A stretch of DNA of 64,000 nt. Origin: Pseudomonas sp. B20(2017). Lineage in GTDB: Bacteria; Pseudomonadota; Gammaproteobacteria; Pseudomonadales; Pseudomonadaceae. The stretch spans positions 62,001 through 126,000 of the forward strand of contig NZ_NEJP01000015.1 of assembly GCF_002113125.1 (NCBI RefSeq), read 5' to 3'. Position numbers and translations under genes: made by a program. Shown piece after piece: positions 1-8,394 of the stretch. How positions within the stretch are numbered: the stretch's first letter is position 1; every line of letters begins with the position of its first letter. The notes beneath the pieces were generated by a model. The model did no database searches and was not told where the DNA came from. It saw only the letters and a list, made by a program, of their open reading frames with translations.

Positions 1-2
1 AC

Positions 3-260
3 ACGCTGACGGGGCCGTTTGAAATATGGAGAGTGCTGTACGACAACGGCGGATACCGCATGGCTTTCATCAACGCCTATGAGGCAAAAAATGACATGCT
101 CGTCGTGGTAGATGTCAGGCACGGCCACGTCCTGTGGAACTTCATGCATGCTCCGGCAAGAGCGATGAACAAGCACCGTCAGGGCGAACTTCTCTACAAG
201 AGATACATTCTTCAGGACAAACAAAAAGAGGAGCCTGTTGGCTCCCCCTTGAATATTTGA
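3..260 (+). CDS. C-terminal fragment of a possible PBECR-type nuclease domain protein
   Basis: The reading frame is open from the window edge to a TGA at 258-260, so only the last 85 residues are visible and the true start lies outside. The fragment reads EIWRVLYDNGGYRMAFI, then a hydrophobic strand MLVVVDV, then LWNFM and a basic RAMNKHRQGELLY tail. This resembles, from memory, the PBECR-type nuclease domains (Barnase/EndoU/ColicinE5/RelE-like) found at the ends of phage head proteins and polymorphic toxins. That assignment is inference from the pattern. Codon use is AT-richer (aaa, aat, aga, ata) than in the core genes that follow, which suggests acquired DNA. No immunity gene or other phage gene is visible downstream. 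Confidence 0.45.
   Translation, partial: TLTGPFEIWRVLYDNGGYRMAFINAYEAKNDMLVVVDVRHGHVLWNFMHAPARAMNKHRQGELLYKRYILQDKQKEEPVGSPLNI
230..250 (+). terminator. Weak hairpin at the end of the left-edge gene
   Basis: A 6-bp stem, GGAGCC and GGCTCC around a TGTT loop, overlaps the last codons of the partial gene. It is followed by a pyrimidine run and AT-rich sequence but no clean T tract. The 295 bases from here to the Lrp-type gene hold no convincing gene. Confidence 0.3.
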
Positions 261-555
261 ATCCTGATATTGGCATCCTCAGGAAATGGGATGAAGAGGT
301 CTCACCTTACACCGATGTTGCAGCATCGCTGAGGTACCTACGTCTGCTGAGGCCCTGCAAGGCAGCAGATTTCGCGCTCTTGAGGCCATTTTTGATAAAG
401 GCAGCAGGCAAGTCAAATCATTTGTCTGTTCTTTTGTTTCAGTAAAATCCCCGGTGACTGCCTAATCCCTCGCCACTCAATCAGCGCTCACAAGCGCCTC
501 GCGTGACGAGCCTGTAACATGCAGCCACATTGATCCGTACCGCTGGAGCCTGCCC

Positions 556-1017
556 TTGCCCGACATCCGCCCACCCGTGCTCGATGAAATCGACCGCCAG
601 CTGATCGCAGCCCTGCAAATCAATGCCCGTGAGAGCGTGGCGATGCTGGCCCGGCAATTGGGGATCGCCCGTACCACCGTGACTTCGCGACTGGCGAGGC
701 TGGAAAAGGCCAAGGTCATCACAGGTTATGGCGTGCGTCTGGGCCAACGCGTGGTGGATGGCGGTTTGCAGGCCTACGTCGGGATCAAGGTGCAGCCACG
801 CTCCGGCAAAGAGGTACTGCGCCGCTTGAGCGCAATGGCTCAGGTACAGCAATTGTGCGCAGTGAGTGGCGAATTCGATTACGTGGCGTGGCTGCGTACC
901 GATTCACCGGAACAGCTCGATCAGCTTCTGGATCAGATCGGCAGTGTAGATGGGGTAGAGAAGACCACGACGTCGATCATCCTCAGCAGCAAGATTGATC
1001 GCGGACATCCAGTCTGA
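556..1017 (+). CDS. Lrp/AsnC-family transcriptional regulator
   Basis: The 153-residue product has the family length and layout. An N-terminal winged helix-turn-helix (about residues 10-60, LDEIDRQLIAALQ then IARTTVTSRLARLEKAKVI) is followed by an alpha-beta RAM/AsnC ligand-binding domain. The start is a TTG at 556, chosen because GGAG at 545-548 sits seven bases upstream and the protein then begins just before the conserved LDEIDRQ helix. It lies directly upstream of davBA in the same direction, as an AsnC-type gene does beside davB in P. putida (from memory). It is therefore the likely lysine-responsive regulator of davBA. The ligand is inferred. Confidence 0.88.
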   Translation: MPDIRPPVLDEIDRQLIAALQINARESVAMLARQLGIARTTVTSRLARLEKAKVITGYGVRLGQRVVDGGLQAYVGIKVQPRSGKEVLRRLSAMAQVQQLCAVSGEFDYVAWLRTDSPEQLDQLLDQIGSVDGVEKTTTSIILSSKIDRGHPV

Positions 1018-1083
1018 TCACTGCCTTCGTCATATTGCAGCATCAACGCTCAAAACGACGACACATTGCGTCTTATTAACGTG

Positions 1084-1100
1084 TTCTACGCTCCCTAGAA
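1084..1100. promoter_or_regulatory. Short inverted repeat upstream of davB
   Basis: Arms TTCTA and TAGAA are separated by seven bases, about 64 bp before the davB start codon. The only intergenic space between the Lrp-type gene and davB is 146 bp, so this is a candidate operator. The arms are short and the element could be chance. Confidence 0.25.
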
Positions 1101-1163
1101 TGGCTGGCATCTTTTCCTATACTCAGACGCGCATCCAGCGTCGGGTCGCCAGCAAGGTCAGCC

Positions 1164-2846
1164 ATGAACAAGAACAATCGCCATCCTGCAGACGGTAAGA
1201 AACCAGTCACCATTTTCGGCCCGGACTTTCCTTTCGCCTTCGACGACTGGATCGAACACCCGGCCGGTCTGGGCAGCATTCCCGAGCACAACCACGGTGC
1301 CGAAGTGGCAATCGTCGGTGCTGGTATCGCCGGTCTGGTGGCGGCTTATGAGCTGATGAAACTCGGCTTGAAACCCGTCGTGTATGAGGCCTCGAAGCTT
1401 GGCGGCCGTCTGCGTTCGCAAGCGTTCAACGGTACTGATGGCATCGTCGCCGAGCTCGGCGGCATGCGCTTTCCGGTATCTTCCACCGCGTTCTATCACT
1501 ACGTCGACAAACTCGGTCTGGAGACCAAGCCCTTCCCCAACCCGCTGACGCCGGCTTCCGGCAGCACCGTGATCGACCTGGAAGGCAAAACCCATTACGC
1601 ACAAAGTCTGAAGGACCTTCCTGCACTGTTCCAGGAAGTGGCTGACGCCTGGGCCGATGCTTTGGAGGCCGGTTCGCAGTTCTCGGATATCCAGCAAGCG
1701 ATTCGTGACCGTGATGTGCCACGCCTCAAGGAGTTGTGGAACACCCTGGTGCCGCTGTGGGACGACCGCACGTTCTACGACTTCGTCGCCACGTCCAAAG
1801 CCTTCGCCAAACTGTCGTTCCATCACCGTGAAGTATTCGGCCAGGTCGGTTTCGGCACCGGCGGCTGGGACTCGGACTTCCCCAACTCGATGCTGGAAAT
1901 CTTCCGCGTAGTGATGACCAACTGCGACGATCACCAACATCTGGTGGTCGGCGGCGTCGAACAAGTGCCGCAGGGCATCTGGCGTCACGCGCCGGAGCGC
2001 TGCGTACACTGGCCGCAAGGCACCAGCCTGAAATCGCTGCACCACGGCGCGCCGCGCTCCGGGGTGAAGAAAATCGCCCACGCGCCTGACGGACGTTTCG
2101 CAGTCACCGACAACAACGGCGACACCCGCGAATACGCCGCCGTACTGACCACCTGCCAGAGCTGGCTGCTGACTACCCAGATCGAATGCGACGAAAGCCT
2201 GTTCTCGCAGAAGATGTGGATGGCGCTGGACCGCACGCGCTACATGCAATCGTCGAAGACCTTCGTAATGGTCGACCGCCCGTTCTGGAAGGACAAGGAC
2301 CCGGAAACCGGCCGCGACCTGATGAGCATGACCCTCACCGATCGCCTGACCCGTGGCACCTATCTGTTCGACAACGGCGACGATAAACCGGGCGTGATCT
2401 GTCTGTCGTACTCGTGGATGAGCGATGCGCTGAAGATGCTCCCGCACCCGGTAGAAAAACGCGTGAAGCTGGCGCTGGATGCATTGAAGAAGATCTACCC
2501 GAAAGTCGACATCGCCGCGCGGATCATCGGCGATCCGATCACCGTGTCGTGGGAAGCCGACCCTCACTTCCTCGGCGCGTTCAAGGGCGCCCTGCCCGGC
2601 CACTATCGCTACAACCAGCGCATGTATGCGCACTTCATGCAGGACGACATGCCGCCGGAGCAGCGCGGGATTTTCATCGCCGGCGACGACGTGTCGTGGA
2701 CGCCGGCCTGGGTTGAAGGCGCGGTGCAGACCTCGCTCAACGCGGTCTGGGGAATCATGAAGCACTTCGGCGGGTCCACACATAAAGAGAACCCCGGCCC
2801 GGGTGATGTGTTCAACGACATCGGCCCGATCACCCTGCCCGAGTAA
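1164..2846 (+). CDS. davB: L-lysine 2-monooxygenase (FAD-dependent amine oxidase family)
   Basis: This enzyme oxidatively decarboxylates L-lysine to 5-aminopentanamide, the first step of the 5-aminovalerate route. The 560-residue product has a dinucleotide-binding GAGIAG at residues 52-57, E75 at the end of the second strand, and GGRLRSQAFNG, the flavin-contacting motif of amine oxidases. A C-terminal FIAGDDVSWTPAWVEGA segment closes the FAD site. Length and sequence match P. putida DavB closely, from memory. It ends 12 bases before davA, so the two are an operon. A general flavin monoamine oxidase or tryptophan 2-monooxygenase is the family alternative, but the davA partner argues for lysine. 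Confidence 0.93.
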   Translation: MNKNNRHPADGKKPVTIFGPDFPFAFDDWIEHPAGLGSIPEHNHGAEVAIVGAGIAGLVAAYELMKLGLKPVVYEASKLGGRLRSQAFNGTDGIVAELGGMRFPVSSTAFYHYVDKLGLETKPFPNPLTPASGSTVIDLEGKTHYAQSLKDLPALFQEVADAWADALEAGSQFSDIQQAIRDRDVPRLKELWNTLVPLWDDRTFYDFVATSKAFAKLSFHHREVFGQVGFGTGGWDSDFPNSMLEIFRVVMTNCDDHQHLVVGGVEQVPQGIWRHAPERCVHWPQGTSLKSLHHGAPRSGVKKIAHAPDGRFAVTDNNGDTREYAAVLTTCQSWLLTTQIECDESLFSQKMWMALDRTRYMQSSKTFVMVDRPFWKDKDPETGRDLMSMTLTDRLTRGTYLFDNGDDKPGVICLSYSWMSDALKMLPHPVEKRVKLALDALKKIYPKVDIAARIIGDPITVSWEADPHFLGAFKGALPGHYRYNQRMYAHFMQDDMPPEQRGIFIAGDDVSWTPAWVEGAVQTSLNAVWGIMKHFGGSTHKENPGPGDVFNDIGPITLPE

Positions 2847-2858
2847 GAGGAATCCCTG

Positions 2859-3653
2859 ATGCGTGTAGCCCTTTACCAATGTCCACCGCTGCCTCTGGAA
2901 CCCGCCGCCAACCTCCAGCGCCTGCATCAACTGGCGATGGAGGCCAAAGGCGCCGACCTGCTGGTGGTGCCGGAGATGTTCCTGACCGGCTACAACATCG
3001 GCAAGGAGGCGGTTGCGACATTGGCCGAGGTCTTCAACGGTGAGTGGGCGCAGCAAGTCGGACGGATCGCCAAGGCTGCCGGCCTGGCGATTCTCTACGG
3101 TTACCCGGAGCGCACTGCCGAAGGACAGATCTACAACGCCGTGCAGTTGATCGATTCGAACGGTGAGCGCCTGTGCAATTACCGCAAGACGCATCTGTTC
3201 GGCGATCTGGATCGCTCAATGTTCAGCCCCGGTGAAGGCGAGTTTCCCATAGTCGAGCTCAACGGCTGGAAGCTCGGCTTCCTGATCTGCTACGACCTGG
3301 AGTTCCCGGAAAACGCCCGGCGCCTTGCTCTTGAAGGCGCCGAGCTGATTCTGGTGCCGACGGCGAACATGATTCCTTTCGATTTCATTGCCGATGTTTC
3401 CGTGCGCTCCCGCGCGTTCGAAAATCAGTGCTACGTGGCTTACGCCAACTACTGCGGCCACGAAGGCGACATTCATTACTGCGGGCAAAGCAGCATCGCC
3501 GCGCCGGATGGCAGCCGCATCGCCCAAGCCGGACTGGACGAAGCCTTGATCGTCGGTGAGCTGGATCGCCAGTTAATGGTCGACTCCCGCAGCGCCAACC
3601 GTTACTTCAACGACCGCCGCCCCGAACTTTACGACGCGCTCAGCAAGCGCTAA
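2859..3653 (+). CDS. davA: 5-aminopentanamidase (carbon-nitrogen hydrolase)
   Basis: It hydrolyses 5-aminopentanamide from DavB to 5-aminovalerate and ammonia. The 264-residue protein carries the full nitrilase-superfamily catalytic set: E39 in VVPEMFLTGYN, K110 in YRKTHLFGDLD and C144 in FLICYDLEFPE. It starts at an ATG preceded by AGAGGAA and follows davB by 12 bases. No davT or davD aminotransferase/dehydrogenase genes are in this window, so 5-aminovalerate must be handled elsewhere. Confidence 0.93.
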   Translation: MRVALYQCPPLPLEPAANLQRLHQLAMEAKGADLLVVPEMFLTGYNIGKEAVATLAEVFNGEWAQQVGRIAKAAGLAILYGYPERTAEGQIYNAVQLIDSNGERLCNYRKTHLFGDLDRSMFSPGEGEFPIVELNGWKLGFLICYDLEFPENARRLALEGAELILVPTANMIPFDFIADVSVRSRAFENQCYVAYANYCGHEGDIHYCGQSSIAAPDGSRIAQAGLDEALIVGELDRQLMVDSRSANRYFNDRRPELYDALSKR

Positions 3654-3691
3654 TCCGCTAGCATTGGCACTTCACTGTTCTGGAAGTGCCC

Positions 3692-6118
3692 ATGTCTGCG
3701 CCGACCCATCCCCGTGCCCACACCGAAACCCTGGCCAACGGCTTGCGCGTGACCCTGCGTCACGTGCCCGGCCTGAAGCGCAGCGCCGCCGCGTTGCGGG
3801 TAGCTGCCGGCAGTCATGACGTGCCATTGGCGTGGCCAGGGCTGGCGCATTTCCTTGAGCATTTGCTGTTTCTCGGCACTCAGCGTTTTCCTGCACAGCA
3901 AGGGCTGATGGCCTACGTGCAAGGACGTGGCGGCCAGGTGAATGCCAGCACCCGCGAGCGCACCACCGATTTCTTCTTTGAGTTGCCGCCAACGTCCTTC
4001 AGCGGTGGGCTGGAGCGTCTGTCGGACATGCTCGCTCACCCGCGTATGAATCCGGACGATCAGTTGCGGGAACGGGAAGTGCTGCAGGCGGAGTTTGTTG
4101 CGTGGTCGCAGGATGCTGCGGCTCAGCAGAAAGAGGCGCTGTTTGAGGGATTGTCGGCGGCGCACCCATTGCGCGGCTTTCATGCCGGAAATCGCGAGAG
4201 CCTGCCGGTAGAACAAGCGGATTTTCAGCAGGCGTTGAAAGACTTCCATCAGCAGTTTTACCGCACCGGGCAGATGACTCTGAGCCTGGTCGGACCGCAG
4301 AGTGTGGAAGAACTGCGAGCGCTCGCGGAGCAGTTTGCCGCCGCGCTGACGGCTGGGGATAAAACTGCACAGGCAGCCCCCGTTCGCTTGATGGACAACA
4401 CACAGAAAAGTTATCAACAGGCTGGCGAGCAACGCGGTGATCTGCTGTTTGCGCTGGAGGACTTGCCGGAGTCGTCGGCCGAAGCGCTGGCGTTTCTCTG
4501 TCACTGGTTGAACAGCGCCAAACCCGGTGGGTTGCTCGCGCATTTGCAGCAGCAGGGTCTCGCCGACGGCTTGCACGCCAGCGTGCAGTACCAGTTCGGC
4601 GGGCAAGCCTTGCTGCATCTTCAGTTCACGGCGACATCCGGATCACTCGACGCCATCCGCGCACAGTTTCTCGACTGGTTGAGCTTCTTCGCAGCGCAGC
4701 AGGACTGGCCGGCGTTGCGTCAGGAGTATGCAACGCTGCTTGAACGGCAGCAGCAGGTCAGCGGTGCATTGCATTTGGCCCGACTCGACAGCGAACAACT
4801 CGAGAATGAAATCTCCGAATCGGCCATTGCAGTGCTCAAAGCAATCCTCGGCAAAATCGGCACTGTGGATAACTTCAGCAGTCACTGGCATCTGCCCGCC
4901 GCCAATCCGTTCCTGCGCACAGCCGAGCCACTGGCCAACGCGGGTCTGATCCGCGGCCAGACCAGCGCCCACCGAGGCCTGCGCACGTTTGCTCAGGATC
5001 GCTCGCGCAGCCGCCGCGAACGTTCGCCGATGCAATTCAACCAGGCGCTGCCGGATAACGGTGACGAAGGGGCGGTGTATGTGCGCTGGCAGACAGAGGC
5101 GGCGGCCACGGCCGAGCTGCAGGCGAAACTGCAACGCAGTCTGCGGGAGGTTTCCGGCGACGCACGTCAGGCCGGAGTCGAGTTGTCCTTCAGCGCCATA
5201 GGCAATCAGTGGCTGCTGAGACTCACCGGCCTGCAGGACACGCTGCCTGTTGTGCTGGAACACGCGCTGAAATCTCTGACACAGGTGGGCGTCGATTGCG
5301 CAAAAGGCGAACCGAAAACGGCGCTGATACCGATCCGCCAGCTGCTCAAAGTACTGCCCGAACTGTACCTGCCAGCGGTAGGCGAATCCGATGACGCCGC
5401 GCACCTGTGGACAACTTCTCGCTGGGACGGTCTGGCTTTGGGGCTAAACCCACAGACCCAGTCAGCCATGGGCCTGGCCCTGAGCCGCATCCCGGGCATC
5501 CCGGACAATCAAATCCCCTCACCGTCGGCAATCCATAACGGATACCGGTGGAGTCAGATCGACAGCGCGTCCAGCGAACACGCCTTGCTGCTGTTCTTTC
5601 CGACTGCCAGCCGTGAAATCGCCGACGAAGCCACGTGGCGCCTGCTTGCGCAACTGTGCCAGACACCTTTCTACCAACGCCTGCGAGTTGAATTACAACT
5701 CGGCTATGCGGTGTTCAGCGGCCTGCGCCAGCTCCACGGCCAGACCGGCTTGCTGTTCGGTGTGCAATCGCCCTCGGCCACCGCCGCGCAATTGCTCGAG
5801 CACATTCAGCAGTTTCTCGAAGGACTGCCAGCCCTTGTCGAACAACTCGACGACGCCGGCCTCGCCCGGCAACGCCAGACACTTGCCGATCAATTCGATG
5901 ACAGCGTCCTGTCCGGCAAAGATGCGTCCGAGATCCTGTGGCAGGCCCGACTCGCCGGCCACTCGTCGGATTATCTGCCCCAGCTACGCCATGCCATCGC
6001 TCAACTGGATCGCCCGGCATTGCTGACCGCCGCAAAACGTCTGATCCGCGCCGAAGGCGGCTGGCACGGCCTGGCCAACGGCCCTGCGCCAGGCGCGCCA
6101 TGGCAATCGGCAAAATGA
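3692..6118 (+). CDS. pqqF: PqqF, M16 family zinc metalloprotease of the PQQ cluster
   Basis: PqqF belongs to the pitrilysin/insulinase (M16) family and is thought to process the PqqA peptide after crosslinking. The 808-residue protein has the inverted zinc motif HFLEH at residues 53-57 and the downstream acidic helix REREVLQAEF expected for the third zinc ligand. The C-terminal half lacks a second zinc motif, as is usual for the inactive M16 repeat. I chose ATG 3692 over the in-frame GTG at 3686 because GGAAG lies five bases before it. It sits 159 bp upstream of pqqA in the same direction, the arrangement typical of fluorescent pseudomonads. Confidence 0.93.
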   Translation: MSAPTHPRAHTETLANGLRVTLRHVPGLKRSAAALRVAAGSHDVPLAWPGLAHFLEHLLFLGTQRFPAQQGLMAYVQGRGGQVNASTRERTTDFFFELPPTSFSGGLERLSDMLAHPRMNPDDQLREREVLQAEFVAWSQDAAAQQKEALFEGLSAAHPLRGFHAGNRESLPVEQADFQQALKDFHQQFYRTGQMTLSLVGPQSVEELRALAEQFAAALTAGDKTAQAAPVRLMDNTQKSYQQAGEQRGDLLFALEDLPESSAEALAFLCHWLNSAKPGGLLAHLQQQGLADGLHASVQYQFGGQALLHLQFTATSGSLDAIRAQFLDWLSFFAAQQDWPALRQEYATLLERQQQVSGALHLARLDSEQLENEISESAIAVLKAILGKIGTVDNFSSHWHLPAANPFLRTAEPLANAGLIRGQTSAHRGLRTFAQDRSRSRRERSPMQFNQALPDNGDEGAVYVRWQTEAAATAELQAKLQRSLREVSGDARQAGVELSFSAIGNQWLLRLTGLQDTLPVVLEHALKSLTQVGVDCAKGEPKTALIPIRQLLKVLPELYLPAVGESDDAAHLWTTSRWDGLALGLNPQTQSAMGLALSRIPGIPDNQIPSPSAIHNGYRWSQIDSASSEHALLLFFPTASREIADEATWRLLAQLCQTPFYQRLRVELQLGYAVFSGLRQLHGQTGLLFGVQSPSATAAQLLEHIQQFLEGLPALVEQLDDAGLARQRQTLADQFDDSVLSGKDASEILWQARLAGHSSDYLPQLRHAIAQLDRPALLTAAKRLIRAEGGWHGLANGPAPGAPWQSAK

Positions 6119-6201
6119 TCATTACCGGGGCTGCAAGGAGCTTTCTCAAAGATTCACGGGCCAACCCCCTGAAATTTTGAGTAACATAGCCACCTAACTA
6201 T

Positions 6202-6231
6202 TTGGAACATCCCTGCGCTGCCGTGGACTAT
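6202..6231 (+). promoter_or_regulatory. Possible sigma-70 promoter of pqqA
   Basis: TTGGAA at 6202-6207 and GACTAT at 6226-6231 are separated by 18 bases, followed by a leader with a strong GAAAAAGGAG ribosome site before pqqA. The -10 match is mediocre, and other hexamers in this 159-bp gap are possible. Confidence 0.3.
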
Positions 6232-6238
6232 ACCTATG

Positions 6239-6250
6239 GATAGCGCTATC
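6239..6250. promoter_or_regulatory. Perfect 12-bp palindrome in the pqqA leader
   Basis: GATAGCGCTATC is fully self-complementary and ends 27 bases before the pqqA start codon, just after the presumed promoter. It could be a repressor site or part of a leader structure. No regulator is assigned. Confidence 0.4.
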
Positions 6251-6277
6251 TCACCCACCTGAAAAAGGAGTCACCCG

Positions 6278-6352
6278 ATGGCTTGGACCAAACCTGCTTA
6301 CACCGACCTGCGCATCGGCTTCGAAGTCACCATGTACTTCGCCAGCCGCTGA
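6278..6352 (+). CDS. pqqA: PqqA, peptide precursor of PQQ
   Basis: This is a 24-residue ribosomal peptide, beginning MAWTKPAYTDLRIG and ending in FASR. The two residues that become PQQ, Glu16 and Tyr20, are both present in the E-V-T-M-Y arrangement. PqqD binds the peptide and PqqE joins the Glu and Tyr side chains. A strong AAAAAGGAG site lies nine bases before the ATG. It is followed by a hairpin and then by pqqB 84 bases downstream, which fits the known excess of pqqA transcript over the rest of the operon. Confidence 0.97.
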   Translation: MAWTKPAYTDLRIGFEVTMYFASR

Positions 6353-6381
6353 GTCCTGCCTCAAGCAGAACACTGCAGTGC

Positions 6382-6412
6382 AACGCCTCGGCTCGCCGGG
6401 GCGTTTTATTTT
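6382..6412 (+). terminator. Hairpin attenuator between pqqA and pqqB
   Basis: A 10-bp stem (AACGCCTCGG with CCGGGGCGTT, one G-T pair) closed by a CTCG loop is followed by TTTTATTTTC. It is a good intrinsic terminator by form. Because pqqB follows with no obvious new promoter, it most likely acts as a partial terminator that leaves pqqA in excess. Confidence 0.75.
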
Positions 6413-6436
6413 CAGCGTTGAAATGATGGAGCGTTC

Positions 6437-7348
6437 ATGTTCGTCCAGATTCTGGGTTCGGCCGCCGGTGGCGGTTTTCCGCAGTGGAACTGCAACTGCG
6501 TCAATTGCGCCGGTTTTCGCGACGGCAGCCTGAATGCCCAGGCCCGTACCCAATCGTCCATCGCGATTTCCGATGACGGCGTGAACTGGGTGCTGTGCAA
6601 CGCCTCGCCGGACGTCCGCGCGCAGCTTCAGAGCTTCGCCCCGATGCAACCGGGCCGTGCCCTGCGTGACACCGGCATCAGCGCGATCATCTTGATGGAC
6701 AGCCAGATCGACCACACCACCGGCCTGCTCAGCCTGCGCGAAGGCTGCCCGCATCAGGTCTGGTGCACGGACATGGTTCACGAAGACCTGAGCACCGGTT
6801 TCCCGCTGTTCACCATGCTCAAGCACTGGAACGGCGGGCTGGACTGGAACCGCATCGAACTCGACCAGAGTTTCACCGTCGCCGCGTGCCCGAACCTGCG
6901 CTTCACTCCGCTGCCGTTGCGCAGCGCCGCGCCGCCCTACTCGCCGCACCGTTTCGACCCGCACCCGGGCGACAACATCGGCCTGATCGTCGAAGACCTC
7001 AGCACCGGCGGTAAACTGTTCTACGCGCCGGGTTTGGGAAAAGTCGATGCGCCGCTGCTGGAAATCATGGCCGGCAGCGACTGCGTGCTGGTGGACGGGA
7101 CGATGTGGGACGACGATGAAATGCAGCGCCGTGGCGTCGGCACCCGCACCGGCCGTGAAATGGGCCACCTGGCCCAGAACGGCCCTGGCGGCATGCTCGA
7201 AGTGCTGGAACAGCTTCCCGAGCAGCGCAAGGTGCTTATCCACATCAACAACACCAACCCGATTCTCGACGAAGACTCCCCGGAGCGCGCGGAACTTGTT
7301 CGGCGCAATGTTGAAGTGGCGTATGACGGCATGAGTATCGTCCTGTAA
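6437..7348 (+). CDS. pqqB: PqqB, metallo-beta-lactamase fold protein of PQQ synthesis
   Basis: The 303-residue product has the PqqB-specific structural zinc cluster CNCVNC (Cys19, Cys21, Cys24) just after the glycine-rich start GSAAGGGFPQ. It also has the DSQIDHTTGLL segment that replaces the usual HxHxDH of metallo-beta-lactamases. PqqB is reported to hydroxylate the tyrosine-derived intermediate. It follows the pqqA hairpin and precedes pqqC by 21 bases. Confidence 0.96.
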   Translation: MFVQILGSAAGGGFPQWNCNCVNCAGFRDGSLNAQARTQSSIAISDDGVNWVLCNASPDVRAQLQSFAPMQPGRALRDTGISAIILMDSQIDHTTGLLSLREGCPHQVWCTDMVHEDLSTGFPLFTMLKHWNGGLDWNRIELDQSFTVAACPNLRFTPLPLRSAAPPYSPHRFDPHPGDNIGLIVEDLSTGGKLFYAPGLGKVDAPLLEIMAGSDCVLVDGTMWDDDEMQRRGVGTRTGREMGHLAQNGPGGMLEVLEQLPEQRKVLIHINNTNPILDEDSPERAELVRRNVEVAYDGMSIVL

Positions 7349-7369
7349 CGAATGGCCCGGAGAACCGCT

Positions 7370-8122
7370 ATGACCGACACCCCGCTGTCCCCCGCCGAAT
7401 TCGAAGCGGCCCTGCGCGCCAAGGGCGCCTACTACCACATACATCACCCGTATCACGTGGCGATGTATGAAGGCCGGGCCACCCGCGAGCAGATCCAGGG
7501 CTGGGTCGCCAACCGCTTCTACTATCAGGTGAACATTCCCCTGAAAGACGCGGCGATCCTCGCCAACTGCCCGGATCGCGAGATCCGCCGCGAGTGGATC
7601 CAGCGGCTGCTCGACCACGACGGCGCTCCCGGTGAAGACGGCGGCATCGAAGCCTGGCTGCGACTGGGCAAGGCCGTCGGTCTCGATCCGGATCAATTGC
7701 GCTCCCAGGAACTGGTGCTGCCCGGCGTGCGGTTCGCCGTCGATGCCTACGTCAACTTCGCCCGCCGCGCCAGTTGGCAGGAAGCCGCCAGCAGCTCGTT
7801 GACCGAACTGTTCGCGCCGCAGATTCACCAGTCGCGGCTCGACAGCTGGCCGCAGCATTACCCGTGGATCGACCCGGCCGGCTACGAATATTTCCGCACC
7901 CGTCTCGGTCAGGCCCGGCGCGATGTCGAGCATGGTCTGGCAATCACGCTCGAGCACTACAAGACCCGCGAAGGCCAAGAGCGCATGCTGGAAATTCTCC
8001 AGTTCAAACTGGACATTCTTTGGAGCATGCTCGATGCCATGAGCATGGCCTACGAACTGAACCGCCCGCCGTATCACAGCGTCACCGATCAACGGGTCTG
8101 GCATAAAGGAATCGCCTTATGA
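7370..8122 (+). CDS. pqqC: PqqC, pyrroloquinoline-quinone synthase
   Basis: PqqC is the cofactor-free oxidase that catalyses ring closure and the final eight-electron oxidation to PQQ. The 250-residue protein has the expected all-helical sequence with YHIHHPYHVAMYEGR near the N-terminus and RFYYQVNIPLKDAAI, both lining the active site. I placed the start at ATG 7370, with GGAG seven bases upstream, rather than the in-frame ATG 7352, because family members begin MTDTPLSP. Its stop overlaps the pqqD start by four bases. Confidence 0.97.
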   Translation: MTDTPLSPAEFEAALRAKGAYYHIHHPYHVAMYEGRATREQIQGWVANRFYYQVNIPLKDAAILANCPDREIRREWIQRLLDHDGAPGEDGGIEAWLRLGKAVGLDPDQLRSQELVLPGVRFAVDAYVNFARRASWQEAASSSLTELFAPQIHQSRLDSWPQHYPWIDPAGYEYFRTRLGQARRDVEHGLAITLEHYKTREGQERMLEILQFKLDILWSMLDAMSMAYELNRPPYHSVTDQRVWHKGIAL

Positions 8123-8394
8123 GTTTCGACCGCAGCAAGACCCCGAACTGGCGTCCCGGCTACCGTTTCCAGTACGAACCGGCCCAGAAAGGCCATGTGC
8201 TGCTGTACCCGGAGGGCATGATCAAGCTCAACGAAAGTGCCGCGCTGATCGGCGGCCTGATCGACGGTGAGCGGGATGTCGCGGCGATCATCGCCGAACT
8301 CGACAAACAGTTTCCCGGCGTACCCGAGCTCGGTGACGACATCGAGCAATTCATGGAGGTTGCCCGTGCGCAGCACTGGATCGAACTTGCCTGA
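8119..8394 (+). CDS. pqqD: PqqD, PqqA-binding chaperone
   Basis: This 91-residue protein binds PqqA and presents it to PqqE. It is a typical RiPP recognition element with strands around FQYEPAQKGHVLLYPEGMIKL and a helical C-terminal half. The start overlaps the pqqC stop as ATGA, and the end overlaps pqqE by 29 bases, so C, D and E are translationally coupled. Confidence 0.95.
   Translation: MSFDRSKTPNWRPGYRFQYEPAQKGHVLLYPEGMIKLNESAALIGGLIDGERDVAAIIAELDKQFPGVPELGDDIEQFMEVARAQHWIELA

Noticed and set aside
1066..1101. TTGCGT and TAGAAT as a davB promoter
   Set aside because: The spacer would be 24 bases, far too long for a sigma-70 promoter.
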